Shown here piece by piece: positions 41,030-49,007 of a DNA stretch of 64,000 nt (position 1 is the stretch's first letter; every line of letters starts with the position of its first letter). The position numbers and the translations under genes were made by a program. Location of the stretch: NCBI GenBank assembly GCA_017437005.1, contig JAFSBZ010000033.1, positions 38,870 through 102,869 of the forward strand, given 5' to 3'. The DNA is from Clostridia bacterium (GTDB taxonomy: Bacteria > Bacillota > Clostridia > Oscillospirales > Acutalibacteraceae). Under the pieces are notes generated by a model that was given only the letters and a program-made list of their open reading frames with translations, was not told the origin of the DNA and did no database searches.

Positions 41030-41203
41030 TTGGAAAAAATGAGTTTGTATGAATATGAAAAGTATAAATCAGCAATAATTGCCGCAAATGACAGTGAAGA
41101 TAAGGAGGCGTTAAGGCAAATACAAAAGCAGCTTATTGCAAAATATGGTTTAGATAATTCGGATGTTCAATATTTATTAAAACTATTCAAATATTCAGTG
41201 TAG
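41030..41203 (+). CDS. 57-residue helical protein, first gene of the JAMM operon
   Basis: TTG 41030 has AGAGGGTG at 5-nt spacing. ATG 41039 is in frame but lacks a ribosome site. The product begins MEKMSLYEYEKYKSAIIAAN and is charged and helical throughout, with no Cys and no signal. Unknown family. It precedes the 154-residue gene by 12 nt. Confidence 0.65.
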   Translation: MEKMSLYEYEKYKSAIIAANDSEDKEALRQIQKQLIAKYGLDNSDVQYLLKLFKYSV

Positions 41204-41215
41204 GAGGAATAAAAA

Positions 41216-41680
41216 ATGATTTCAGCAAGCATTTTAAAACCGATTGAAAAACCTGCGTTTTATATACGTGAAGAAAATGGTCCTATAACTTTAGAGGTTA
41301 TTAAAAGAGTTTTTGAAGACATTAATAACGATAATTACGGTCTTCCGATCAACATAACATACGACCAAGTAAAATCAGGTGGCTTTTTCAACTCAAGTGT
41401 TGAGGATTGTCTTATAATAACGAACACTTTACATCCAAACGATTATTTTAAGTATTGTATTACAATCAGAAAACAAGGAAAAATCGCAACAGTTACAATG
41501 ACGTATTGGGGAACGAGCAGCCTGACGGCTCAAAAAAACAAGCAGGAAGAACGTAATCAAAGTGGCTCGTTGGGCGGAATGCTTTTAAATCTGGTAAGCG
41601 GTGTTAACGAGAATGATTATAATGCCGAATATCAGTATTATGATATGTTAGAGCAAATGTTTGTAGAAGTTTGTCAATAG
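41216..41680 (+). CDS. 154-residue hypothetical protein in the JAMM operon
   Basis: Mixed alpha/beta soluble protein: N-terminal helix-strand region (ITLEVIKRVFEDINNDNYG), central strands (YFKYCITIRKQGKIATVTMTYWG), a polar linker and an acidic/aromatic C-terminus. GTAGGAGG precedes ATG 41216. No recognised family. Might be a substrate or a ubiquitin-conjugation-like partner of the JAMM peptidase, but no catalytic Cys context supports an E2 call. Confidence 0.78.
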   Translation: MISASILKPIEKPAFYIREENGPITLEVIKRVFEDINNDNYGLPINITYDQVKSGGFFNSSVEDCLIITNTLHPNDYFKYCITIRKQGKIATVTMTYWGTSSLTAQKNKQEERNQSGSLGGMLLNLVSGVNENDYNAEYQYYDMLEQMFVEVCQ

Positions 41681-41690
41681 GAGAAGTATT

Positions 41691-41852
41691 ATGAAAAATA
41701 TTAAAAAATTTAAAATTAAAAAATTAACTTTTAACAGTGATGTTTTCAAATGCCCAAAATGCGGTTACGAAGAATACCGCAGAGTATTAGGCGATGTTTC
41801 TACAACACCGTGCACTAATTGTGGGCATACACCGATGTATCGCGTAAAATAA
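41691..41852 (+). CDS. 53-residue zinc-ribbon protein
   Basis: ATG 41691 with GGAGAAG ahead. A basic N-terminus (MKNIKKFKIKKLTF) is followed by one zinc ribbon, CPKC and CTNC 17 residues apart, rubredoxin-like. Lies 10 nt after the 154-residue gene and 2 nt before the JAMM gene. Role unknown; it could bind nucleic acid or be a partner. Confidence 0.72.
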   Translation: MKNIKKFKIKKLTFNSDVFKCPKCGYEEYRRVLGDVSTTPCTNCGHTPMYRVK

Positions 41853-41854
41853 AA

Positions 41855-42322
41855 TTGAAAATACATATATTGGTTAATCAAAAAGCGCATTTAAAGATAA
41901 AAAGATATATACAGGCAGTGAACAATAAATGCGAAACAGGTGGTTTATTGCTTGGATATAGGTTTTTAAATTATTTTTTGATTACAGAAATTACAGCTAC
42001 AAACGATGCAGAAAGTTCTTCTGTATCGTTTGTTTTAAATGGTGAAAAGCATATTGAACAAGCAGAAAAAATTATTAAAAAATATTTGCTTAAACCTATT
42101 TTATTAGGAATATGGCACAGTCACACACATAATGTCATTGATTTTTCAATACAAGATCAAAAATCAAATTCTATACTTACTTCACAAATCGGAAGTATAA
42201 TTTCTACGATCGTGACATTTAGTGATATCACTAAAGATTGCAATTATACTTCATGTTATATTAAGCCAAAAGGTAAAGAACACTTTTGTTTAACTAAAGT
42301 AATAAAGGGGATTTTAAAATGA
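41855..42322 (+). CDS. JAMM (JAB/MPN+) metallo-isopeptidase-like protein
   Basis: 155 residues from TTG 41855, taken because it follows the previous stop by 2 nt and gives the usual short lead (MKIHILVNQKAH) to the fold. The JAMM catalytic set is complete: Glu27 in CETGGLLLG, His88-Ser-His90, Ser98 and Asp101 in HSHTHNVIDFSIQD. Such zinc enzymes remove ubiquitin-like proteins, process cysteine-biosynthesis carriers or act in phage tails. No E1, E2 or ubiquitin-like gene lies nearby, and no NlpC domain is attached, so its target is unknown. The stop overlaps the next gene (ATGA). Confidence 0.85.
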   Translation: MKIHILVNQKAHLKIKRYIQAVNNKCETGGLLLGYRFLNYFLITEITATNDAESSSVSFVLNGEKHIEQAEKIIKKYLLKPILLGIWHSHTHNVIDFSIQDQKSNSILTSQIGSIISTIVTFSDITKDCNYTSCYIKPKGKEHFCLTKVIKGILK

Positions 42323-42444
42323 ATCAAAACGAAAGATGCAGTAATTGTGTTTATTGGCAGAATAGAACTTGCAAAATTACAGGAGAGGTAAAAAATGACA
42401 CTATTTGCACTTGTGGATATTTTAAACCAAGGAAAGAAAATTAG
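42319..42444 (+). CDS. 41-residue Cys-rich protein
   Basis: ATG 42319 overlaps the JAMM stop by 4 nt, with AAGGGG ahead. Five Cys in 41 residues (CSNC, then C18, then CTC) and a Trp suggest a small metal-binding knuckle. Last gene of the XRE-controlled operon; family unknown. Confidence 0.68.
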   Translation: MNQNERCSNCVYWQNRTCKITGEVKNDTICTCGYFKPRKEN

Positions 42445-42566
42445 GCAATAATTACAATCAGGTGTTAGTATTCTGTCTTAACATTAGTTTTTTAAGATTA
42501 TTTACAGCTACCGCTGTTCAGAATGACAAACGGAACGGATAAATTCGTTTCCTACATATCACAAAA

Positions 42567-42612
42567 AAACAAAGACTCTGCTTTAAAAATTAAAAAGCAG
42601 AGTCTTTGTTTG
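42567..42612. terminator. Bidirectional intrinsic terminator
   Basis: AAACAAAGACTCTGCTTT and AAAGCAGAGTCTTTGTTT, an 18-bp perfect stem between the JAMM operon and convergent prs. The 120 bases before it hold only a weak hairpin. Confidence 0.88.
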
Positions 42613-42626
42613 TATTTAATTTTTAA

Positions 42627-43760
42627 TTATTGCTTTTGAGCCTCGTATTTTGCAACGGCGGCTTTAATCTTGTCGGCGGGATTAAGAAGCTGACTGATAG
42701 AGTTATCGTTGTTGAGTGTTTCAACAATAAGCGCGATATATTTTGACATATTTACGCTGCAGTACCACTCGCGAGAGAGAAGGTCGGGTGTTTGGTAAAT
42801 TAGGTTGGTTGTAAACACCTTGTCAATAAGACCGTTTTCGTAGTATTCATCAAATTTTTCAAGACCTTCAACAAAAAGACCAAAGGTAGAGAACACAAAT
42901 ATTCTGCCTGCACCCTTTTCTTTAAGCTTTGCGGCGATGTCAAGCATTGATTCACCGCTTGAAATCATATCATCAACAAGGATAAGATCTTTACCTACAA
43001 TATCGTTACCGAGGAATTCGTGGGCTTCGATTGGGTTTTTACCGTTTACAACTATCGAGTAGTTGCGACGTTTGTAGAACATACCAAGGTCAAGACCTAA
43101 AACAGATGAGTAGTAGATACATCTACCCATACCGCCCTCATCGGGAGAAACTATCATTGTGTGGTCACGGTCAAGCTTAACATCAGGTACGCTGCGAAGA
43201 AGCGCTTTAATCATCTGATAAGCGGCTTGTACATTGTCAAAACCATCAAGCGGAATAGCGTTGTTAACGCGTGGGTCGTGAGCATCAAAGGTGATAATGT
43301 TTTTAACACCCATTGAAACAAGCTCTTGTAGCGCTATGGCGCAGTCCATAGACTCGCGCGAGGTGCGGCGGTGCTGTCTGCCTTCGTAAAGCATAGGCAT
43401 TATAACGGTAATTCGACGCGCTTTACCGCCAAATGCGGCAATAACACGCTTAAGATCTTGGAAATGATCGTCGGGACTCATCGGAACAGTTTGTCCGTAC
43501 ATTTTGTACGTAACGTTGTAGTTAAAGCAGTCACAAATGATAAAGGCGTCAAGGCCACGCGCCGAGTGATTAAGAACTGCTTTTGCTTCACCGGTGCCAA
43601 AACGTGGGCAGTTGGCATCGATTACAAAGGATTGATCATCATCAATACCGCGCCAATCCTTCAGGTAGTAGTCAACCTGTGAAGCAATGTCTTCGCAACC
43701 GCGCATACTGATGAGAGCAAGGTCGCCGTAGGGTGTGTGTTTAAAGTTGATACTGGACAT
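42627..43760 (-). CDS. prs: Ribose-phosphate pyrophosphokinase, divergent long form
   Basis: 377 residues, longer than the usual ~315. The PRPP-binding loop DLILVDDMISSGESM is clear. The catalytic flexible loop reads YEGRQHRRTSRES instead of the usual YARQDRK type, and the second signature DAHDPRVNNAIPLDGFDN departs from the classic DLHAxQIQGFFD. I recall this variant as common in Clostridia. Makes PRPP from ribose 5-phosphate and ATP for nucleotide synthesis. A second, classical Prs may exist elsewhere. Confidence 0.88.
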   Translation of the reverse strand: MSSINFKHTPYGDLALISMRGCEDIASQVDYYLKDWRGIDDDQSFVIDANCPRFGTGEAKAVLNHSARGLDAFIICDCFNYNVTYKMYGQTVPMSPDDHFQDLKRVIAAFGGKARRITVIMPMLYEGRQHRRTSRESMDCAIALQELVSMGVKNIITFDAHDPRVNNAIPLDGFDNVQAAYQMIKALLRSVPDVKLDRDHTMIVSPDEGGMGRCIYYSSVLGLDLGMFYKRRNYSIVVNGKNPIEAHEFLGNDIVGKDLILVDDMISSGESMLDIAAKLKEKGAGRIFVFSTFGLFVEGLEKFDEYYENGLIDKVFTTNLIYQTPDLLSREWYCSVNMSKYIALIVETLNNDNSISQLLNPADKIKAAVAKYEAQKQ

Positions 43761-43887
43761 AATGAATCCCTCCGCAAGATATTAAATTTTTGACAAATAC
43801 ATTGTAGCATATTTTTGCTTACAAAAAAAGACCTTTTTATAATTTTTTTTACATTTTTTAATTTTGTACTAATATTATAAAATTTAA

Positions 43888-43916
43888 TTGATATTATTTG
43901 TGATTTATGATATAAT
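43888..43916 (+). promoter_or_regulatory. Promoter of thyX-tmk cluster
   Basis: TTGATA (43888-43893), a 17-bp spacer and TATAAT (43911-43916). Confidence 0.6.
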
Positions 43917-43960
43917 TAGTTGGTATATATAAATTATTATTTTGTCAGGAGATGTCAAAA

Positions 43961-44725
43961 ATGCCAACTGTTACGTTACTTGCACATACACCCAATCCTG
44001 AAAAGACCGTGGCTTCTGCTGCAAAGCTTTGCTACAGCTCGTCAAATATATTGGATTTGTATGACGGCCTTACCGATGAAAAGGCGGCGGATTTTGTAGA
44101 AATGCTTTCCGAAATAGGTCACGAAAGCCCTGTTGAGCACGCATCGTTTACATTTGGTATTGAGGGTGTTTCACGCGCATTTTTGGCTCAGATAACACGT
44201 CATAGAATGGCATCATATTCGGTAAAAAGTCAACGCTATGTAAAAGAGGGGGCGTTTGAATTTGTTACTCCGCCCGAGATAGCGAATGATGCTGTAGCTC
44301 TTGAAGCTTACAACGAGTCAATGCGCCTTGCTCAAGAAGCGTACGATAAGATTGCGGAGCTGCTTACGGCAAAGCACACAGCAACATTTATTGCCGAAGG
44401 TAAGGACGAAAAAACTGCGGCAAGGCTTGCATCTAAAAAAGCGATTGAGGATGCGCGTTTTGTTTTACCTAACGCTTGCGAAACAAAAATGGTTGTTACA
44501 ATGAATGCTCGTTCATTACTTAATTTTTTCCGTCACCGTTGCTGCAATCGTGCCCAGTGGGAAATTCAGTCGGTGGCAAATCAAATGTTAGCTCTTGTGA
44601 AAGAGGTAGCTCCAGATTTGTTTAAAAAGGCCGGTCCGCCTTGCCTTAACGGTCCTTGTCCCGAGGGTAAAATGAGTTGTGGTAAAGCCAAAGAAATAAA
44701 GAAATTTTACGAGGATATGAAGTAA
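43961..44725 (+). CDS. thyX: Flavin-dependent thymidylate synthase
   Basis: 254 residues from ATG 43961 (AGGAG at 9 nt; ATG 43952 overlaps that site). The ThyX motif [14 protein letters not shown] is present, with [11 protein letters not shown] and [14 protein letters not shown] as further conserved blocks. Uses FAD, NADPH and methylenetetrahydrofolate to make dTMP. tmk starts directly at the next base after its stop, so product is handed to the next enzyme of the pathway. Confidence 0.95.
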   Translation: MPTVTLLAHTPNPEKTVASAAKLCYSSSNILDLYDGLTDEKAADFVEMLSEIGHESPVEHASFTFGIEGVSRAFLAQITRHRMASYSVKSQRYVKEGAFEFVTPPEIANDAVALEAYNESMRLAQEAYDKIAELLTAKHTATFIAEGKDEKTAARLASKKAIEDARFVLPNACETKMVVTMNARSLLNFFRHRCCNRAQWEIQSVANQMLALVKEVAPDLFKKAGPPCLNGPCPEGKMSCGKAKEIKKFYEDMK

Positions 44726-45388
44726 ATGGGTAAACTGATTGTCATTGAAGGCCTTGACGGTAGCGGAAAGTCTACACAGCTTGAGCTTTTACCGAAAAAC
44801 TTATTAAAAAACGGCATAAATTGCAAGTCGGTATCTTTCCCTGATTATGACAGTAATTCAAGCGCGCTTGTAAAGATGTATTTAGGCGGCGAATTTGGTA
44901 GCAAACCCGATGATGTAAATGCATATGCGGCGTCGCTTTTTTATGCTGTTGACCGTTTTGCATCTTACAAAACCATATGGGGTGAGTATTATAATCAAAA
45001 CGGTGTTATAGTTTCGGGCAGATATACAACCTCAAATGCCGTGCATCAGACTTCTAAAATGGATGAAAAGCATTGGGAAGGTTTTTTGGATTGGCTATAC
45101 GACCTTGAGTACAATAAGGTTGGAATTCCCAAACCCGATAAGGTGATTTTTTTGGATATGCCTGTTGAAGTGTCACAAAAGCTGTTATCCGGCAGATATA
45201 AAGGTGACGAGGGTAAAAAGGACATTCACGAAAGTGATACGGCATATCTTGACAAATGTCGCAAAGCGGCAATGTTTACAGCGCAGTATTCTAACTGGAC
45301 GATCATTCCTTGCGCAAAGGACGGCGAACCCAGAACGATTGAAGATATTGCAAATGATGTTTTAAATGAAACGCTTAAGGTGATGTAA
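44726..45388 (+). CDS. tmk: Thymidylate kinase
   Basis: 220 residues. P-loop GLDGSGKST at about 9-17, the DRF-like DRFASYKT and SGRYTTSNAVHQTSK motifs of dTMP kinases, and a LID segment. Phosphorylates dTMP to dTDP; encoded head-to-tail with thyX. The dTMP-binding SGRYTTSN resembles the archaeal/eukaryotic-style variant rather than the E. coli SDRY type. Confidence 0.92.
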   Translation: MGKLIVIEGLDGSGKSTQLELLPKNLLKNGINCKSVSFPDYDSNSSALVKMYLGGEFGSKPDDVNAYAASLFYAVDRFASYKTIWGEYYNQNGVIVSGRYTTSNAVHQTSKMDEKHWEGFLDWLYDLEYNKVGIPKPDKVIFLDMPVEVSQKLLSGRYKGDEGKKDIHESDTAYLDKCRKAAMFTAQYSNWTIIPCAKDGEPRTIEDIANDVLNETLKVM

Positions 45389-45934
45389 ATGGTATATGTA
45401 TTTTTAGCAAAGGGCTTTGAAGAGCTTGAAGCATTGGCGCCCGTAGATGTATTGCGCCGCGCGGGTGTTGAGGTTAAAACCGTGGGAGTTACAGGCAAAA
45501 GGGTTAGTGGCTCGCACGGTATATCGGTAAATTGTGATATTACTATAGCCGAGGCAACATTTGACGAGCTTGAGGGTATTATATTACCGGGCGGTTTACC
45601 CGGCACTACTAATCTTGAAGCAGATGAAACGGTACAAAGATTTATTGACTACTGTGCCGAAAACGGCAAGGTTATAGGCGCTATATGTGCCGCTCCTATG
45701 ATACTTGGTCACAAGGGTCTTTTGCGGGGTAAAAATGCAGTATGCTATACCGGCTTTGAAAAGGAGCTTACGGGCGCTCGTATGCTTGACAGACCCGCTG
45801 TTCGTGACGGTAATATCGTTACCGGTTGGGGTGCAGGCGGCGCAATGGAATTTGCGTTGCTTTATCTTGAAGTGATAAGCGAAAGTGAAGAATTATCAAA
45901 AAAAATAGCGCGAAATATGCGTTTTAGTTCATAA
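45389..45934 (+). CDS. DJ-1/PfpI family protein (YajL-like)
   Basis: 181 residues, the single-domain DJ-1 length. Nucleophile Cys at about 106 in GAICAAPMIL, Glu in the N-terminal FEELEA region, and GGLPGTTNL typical of the YajL/DJ-1 group. Such proteins are credited with glyoxalase or protein/nucleotide deglycation roles. Starts directly after the tmk stop, part of the same run of genes. Confidence 0.9.
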   Translation: MVYVFLAKGFEELEALAPVDVLRRAGVEVKTVGVTGKRVSGSHGISVNCDITIAEATFDELEGIILPGGLPGTTNLEADETVQRFIDYCAENGKVIGAICAAPMILGHKGLLRGKNAVCYTGFEKELTGARMLDRPAVRDGNIVTGWGAGGAMEFALLYLEVISESEELSKKIARNMRFSS

Positions 45935-45944
45935 AGAGGTAAAT

Positions 45945-47153
45945 ATGCAAAATAATAATTTTAACATAAATGATGACGATTTTATAATTGGTAAGGGCTT
46001 TAATGTACAAGAGCCCGAACAAAACAAAAAGGGCAAAAGACGTAAAGGCAAAAAGGGCGTTTCAGTAATTAAAAATATTATATGGATTGTTTGTATTATT
46101 GTGGTTTCGGTGGCTTTGGCAGGAACTTCAGTAGTGGGCTTGTTTGACTATGCAGGCTTGGGCTTTGGCAGAGGAGAAAAGGCAGAAATTGACATTCCTC
46201 TTGGCACGCCAACCGTTACAATTGCCGAAAAACTTGAGCAAGCAGGCGCCATTAAAATGCCGATATTGTTTAGAGCTTTTTCTAAATTAAAGGGTTATGA
46301 AAGCCAGTACAAATATGGCTTATATACATTCAATACCGATATTGGATATAGCGGTATTGCAGATATGCTTATGAACGATGGCGCTGTGGCAGAGAGTGTA
46401 AAGGTAACAATTCCCGAAGGCACGGGAATTAATGATTATACCCACATTGTTGACGGTGAAAAAAAGACAATAAAGGGAATTGCCACTATTCTTGAAGAAA
46501 GTGGCGTGTGTTCAAAAACCGACTTCTTATATGCATTGAACGAAGTAGAGCTTGATACAAAGCTACTTAAAAACTGCAACGAAGAAAAAACATACTACAC
46601 ACTTGAAGGATATCTTTTTCCTGATACATACGACTTTTATTCCTATGATTCGGCAGAATGCGCTCAAATGGTTGTTGAAAAGATGATTAAACAGCTTGAA
46701 AGCAAAATTACCGATGATATGTATAAGCGCGCCGAAGAATTGGGATATTCAATGAACGAAATTTTGACAATGGCATCCATTATTCAGATGGAGTCCGGTC
46801 AAAAAACTGAGGAAATGGCAAACGTTGCCGCTGTTTTCTATAACCGTTTAAATAGTAAAGATTTTGCTACGTTGGGCTCAAGCCCTACATGCTACTACGG
46901 CGGCTCGTTTAAAAATGACGACGAAAGATACGATACCTACAAGGCAAAGGGTTTGCCACCCGGTCCGTTATGTTCACCGGGAATTGATGCTATAAAGGCG
47001 GCGCTTTATCCCGCAACCGATAAAGAAGGTTATTTCTATTTTGTAACCGATAAAAACAGCAATTTCTATTACCATAAAACAATGGCAGAACAAAATGCAA
47101 CAATAGCAAAATTACAACAAGGTGATAATTGGGTATATGAAACATTTGAATAA
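45945..47153 (+). CDS. mltG: Endolytic murein transglycosylase
   Basis: 402 residues: a basic cytosolic lead (KGKRRKGKKG), one membrane helix at ~46-66, a LysM-like region and the YceG/MltG catalytic domain with MASIIQMESG (catalytic Glu about 283), FYNRL and GLPPGPLCSPG. Cuts nascent glycan strands next to the synthesis complex and sets strand length. Overlaps the U32 peptidase gene. Confidence 0.94.
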   Translation: MQNNNFNINDDDFIIGKGFNVQEPEQNKKGKRRKGKKGVSVIKNIIWIVCIIVVSVALAGTSVVGLFDYAGLGFGRGEKAEIDIPLGTPTVTIAEKLEQAGAIKMPILFRAFSKLKGYESQYKYGLYTFNTDIGYSGIADMLMNDGAVAESVKVTIPEGTGINDYTHIVDGEKKTIKGIATILEESGVCSKTDFLYALNEVELDTKLLKNCNEEKTYYTLEGYLFPDTYDFYSYDSAECAQMVVEKMIKQLESKITDDMYKRAEELGYSMNEILTMASIIQMESGQKTEEMANVAAVFYNRLNSKDFATLGSSPTCYYGGSFKNDDERYDTYKAKGLPPGPLCSPGIDAIKAALYPATDKEGYFYFVTDKNSNFYYHKTMAEQNATIAKLQQGDNWVYETFE

Positions 47154-48363
47154 AAGGTTAGAGTTATTATGCCCTGCAGGTGATCTTACACGTCTTAAAA
47201 CCGCGGTGGATTTTGGAGCAGATGCTGTGTATATAGCGGGCGAGGAATTTGGTATGCGAACAGCAAGCGCAAACTTTAGCCGCGAGGATTTGAAGGCGGG
47301 TGTAGAATATGCCCACAGCCACGGTGTTACGGTACATGTTACCTGCAACACTATTCCTCACGAGGATGAAATTGAACGTTTGCCAGATTTTTTAACATAC
47401 TTAAATGAAATAGGTGTTGACGCGGTAATTGCTTCTGACCTTGGTACCATTGGTATGGTAAAGCAGTATGCACCTAATTGTGAATTGCACGTATCGGTGC
47501 AATCGGGTATTGTAAACAGTGCGACTGCTAACGCATTTTATAATATGGGCGCTAAACGTGTGGTGCTTGCGCGTGAGCTTTCACTTGAAGAAATCGCAAA
47601 AATACGAGCAAACACACCGCCAGAGCTTGAAATTGAGGCATTTGCCCACGGCGCTATGTGTGTGTCCTTTTCGGCAAGATGCCTGCTTTCAAGTTATATG
47701 ACAGGACGCGATGCAAACCGTGGCGATTGTGCTCAGCCTTGTCGTTGGAGCTACAGCCTTATGGAAGAAAAGCGCCCAGGTCAGTACTTTGATATTACCG
47801 AAACCGAAAAGGGCACTTATATACTTAATGCAAACGATATGTGTATGGCCCCGTATCTTGACAAGATGCTCGCGGCGGGTGTATCGAGTATTAAGATAGA
47901 GGGTAGAGCAAAAACCGAATATTATGTAGCAGTTACAGCAAACGCTTATCGTGGCGCGGTTGATAGCTTGCTTCAAAGCGAAGGTGATTGGACTTTGCCA
48001 AGTTGGGTAAGCGAAGAACTTAACAAAATGAGCCATCGCACGTATTCTACAGGGTTTTATTTTGGCAGACCCCAAAATGCCCAAACCTATGAAAATGCAG
48101 GTTATATCCGCGATTATGCTATCGCCGCAGTTGTTGACGGATATGATGACGGTTGCATTGTAGCAACGCTTAAAAATAAATTTTTAAGTGGTACAACGCT
48201 TGATTGCTTGGAGGCAGGTAGCGTGCCGTTTAACGTAAATACTACCGTACTTTACGATGAAAAGGGCAAACAAATTGAAAGCGCATATCAACCAATGATG
48301 AAAATTAAAATTCCATTTGACCGCGAGGTTAAAGTGGGCTCAATGCTTAGAATGAAGGTATAA
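47137..48363 (+). CDS. Peptidase U32 family protein
   Basis: 408 residues from ATG 47137 (GTG 47122 also in frame). ELLCPAGDLTRLKTAVDFGADAVY is the family N-terminus; the signature ExxxHGxMCxxxSGRCLxS appears here as EAFAHGAMCVSFSARCLLSSY, followed by NRGDCAQPCRW with the conserved Cys. U32 proteins include TrhP for tRNA 5-hydroxyuridine and collagenase-like enzymes; the mltG-U32 pairing is common in Firmicutes and fits TrhP. Not certain. Confidence 0.9.
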   Translation: MKHLNKRLELLCPAGDLTRLKTAVDFGADAVYIAGEEFGMRTASANFSREDLKAGVEYAHSHGVTVHVTCNTIPHEDEIERLPDFLTYLNEIGVDAVIASDLGTIGMVKQYAPNCELHVSVQSGIVNSATANAFYNMGAKRVVLARELSLEEIAKIRANTPPELEIEAFAHGAMCVSFSARCLLSSYMTGRDANRGDCAQPCRWSYSLMEEKRPGQYFDITETEKGTYILNANDMCMAPYLDKMLAAGVSSIKIEGRAKTEYYVAVTANAYRGAVDSLLQSEGDWTLPSWVSEELNKMSHRTYSTGFYFGRPQNAQTYENAGYIRDYAIAAVVDGYDDGCIVATLKNKFLSGTTLDCLEAGSVPFNVNTTVLYDEKGKQIESAYQPMMKIKIPFDREVKVGSMLRMKV

Positions 48364-48371
48364 ATAACCTA

Positions 48372-48400
48372 TTGCAAAATATGTCAAATTATGGTAGAAT
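48372..48400 (+). promoter_or_regulatory. Promoter of pduL-hemW, twin of the sigma-operon promoter
   Basis: TTGCAA (48372-48377), a 17-bp spacer and TAGAAT (48395-48400) with TGG extension. 21 bases (48382-48402) are identical to 114-134. Confidence 0.65.
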
Positions 48401-48434
48401 ATCTCTACTTGAAAAAATAAAGGAGTCTTTAAAG

Positions 48435-49007
48435 ATGAAAAAGGAAGTATTAGTTGAAATTTCAGCTCGTCACGTACACGTGACACAGGCAACACTTGAA
48501 ACACTTTTTGGTGCAGGTCACACCCTTACAAACAAAAAAGACCTTTCACAACCAGGTCAATTTGCTTGTGAAGAAAAGGTAACAGTTGTAGGTCCTAAGG
48601 GTAGCCTTAAGGCTTCAATCCTTGGTCCTTGCCGCCCTGCTGATCAGGTTGAACTTTCACTTACCGATGCTCGTACAATCGGTGTAGTAGCACCAATTCG
48701 TGAGTCAGGCGACGTTGCAGGCTCAGGCGCATGCAAGCTTGTAGGCCCTTGCGGTGAGGTTGAGCTTACCGAAGGCGTTATCGCCGCAAAGCGTCATATA
48801 CATATGACCTGTGCTGACGGCGAAAAGTACGGTATTACAGATAAGCAGATTGTTAGTGTTAAAATTCCAACCGAGGGTAGAGCACTCATTTTTGGTGACG
48901 TTGTAGCGCGCGTTAGCGACAGTTATGCGCTTGCTATGCATATTGATACCGATGAAGCAAACGCTGCTTGTGTTCCCGGTAGCTGTATAGGTGAAATTCT
49001 TGACTAA
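48435..49007 (+). CDS. pduL: Phosphate propanoyltransferase / phosphotransacetylase PduL
   Basis: 190 residues from ATG 48435 (AAAGGAG ahead). PduL signatures: EISARHVHVTQ at the N-terminus (zinc-binding His) and AAKRHIHMT in the second half, plus GPCRPADQVELS. Swaps CoA for phosphate on acetyl- or propanoyl-CoA and is unrelated to Pta. No encapsulation peptide is obvious and no microcompartment shell genes are near, so it likely serves central acetate metabolism with AckA. Overlaps hemW. Confidence 0.93.
   Translation: MKKEVLVEISARHVHVTQATLETLFGAGHTLTNKKDLSQPGQFACEEKVTVVGPKGSLKASILGPCRPADQVELSLTDARTIGVVAPIRESGDVAGSGACKLVGPCGEVELTEGVIAAKRHIHMTCADGEKYGITDKQIVSVKIPTEGRALIFGDVVARVSDSYALAMHIDTDEANAACVPGSCIGEILD

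Noticed and set aside
41216-41680. E2-like or ubiquitin-like identity for the 154-aa protein beside the JAMM gene
   Set aside because: No E2 Cys/His context and no C-terminal Gly-Gly; the idea rests only on context.
42445-42566. Attachment site or extra RNA between the JAMM operon and prs
   Set aside because: Only a weak GGAACG/CGTTTCC hairpin is seen, with no direct repeat at the other end of the locus and no integrase.
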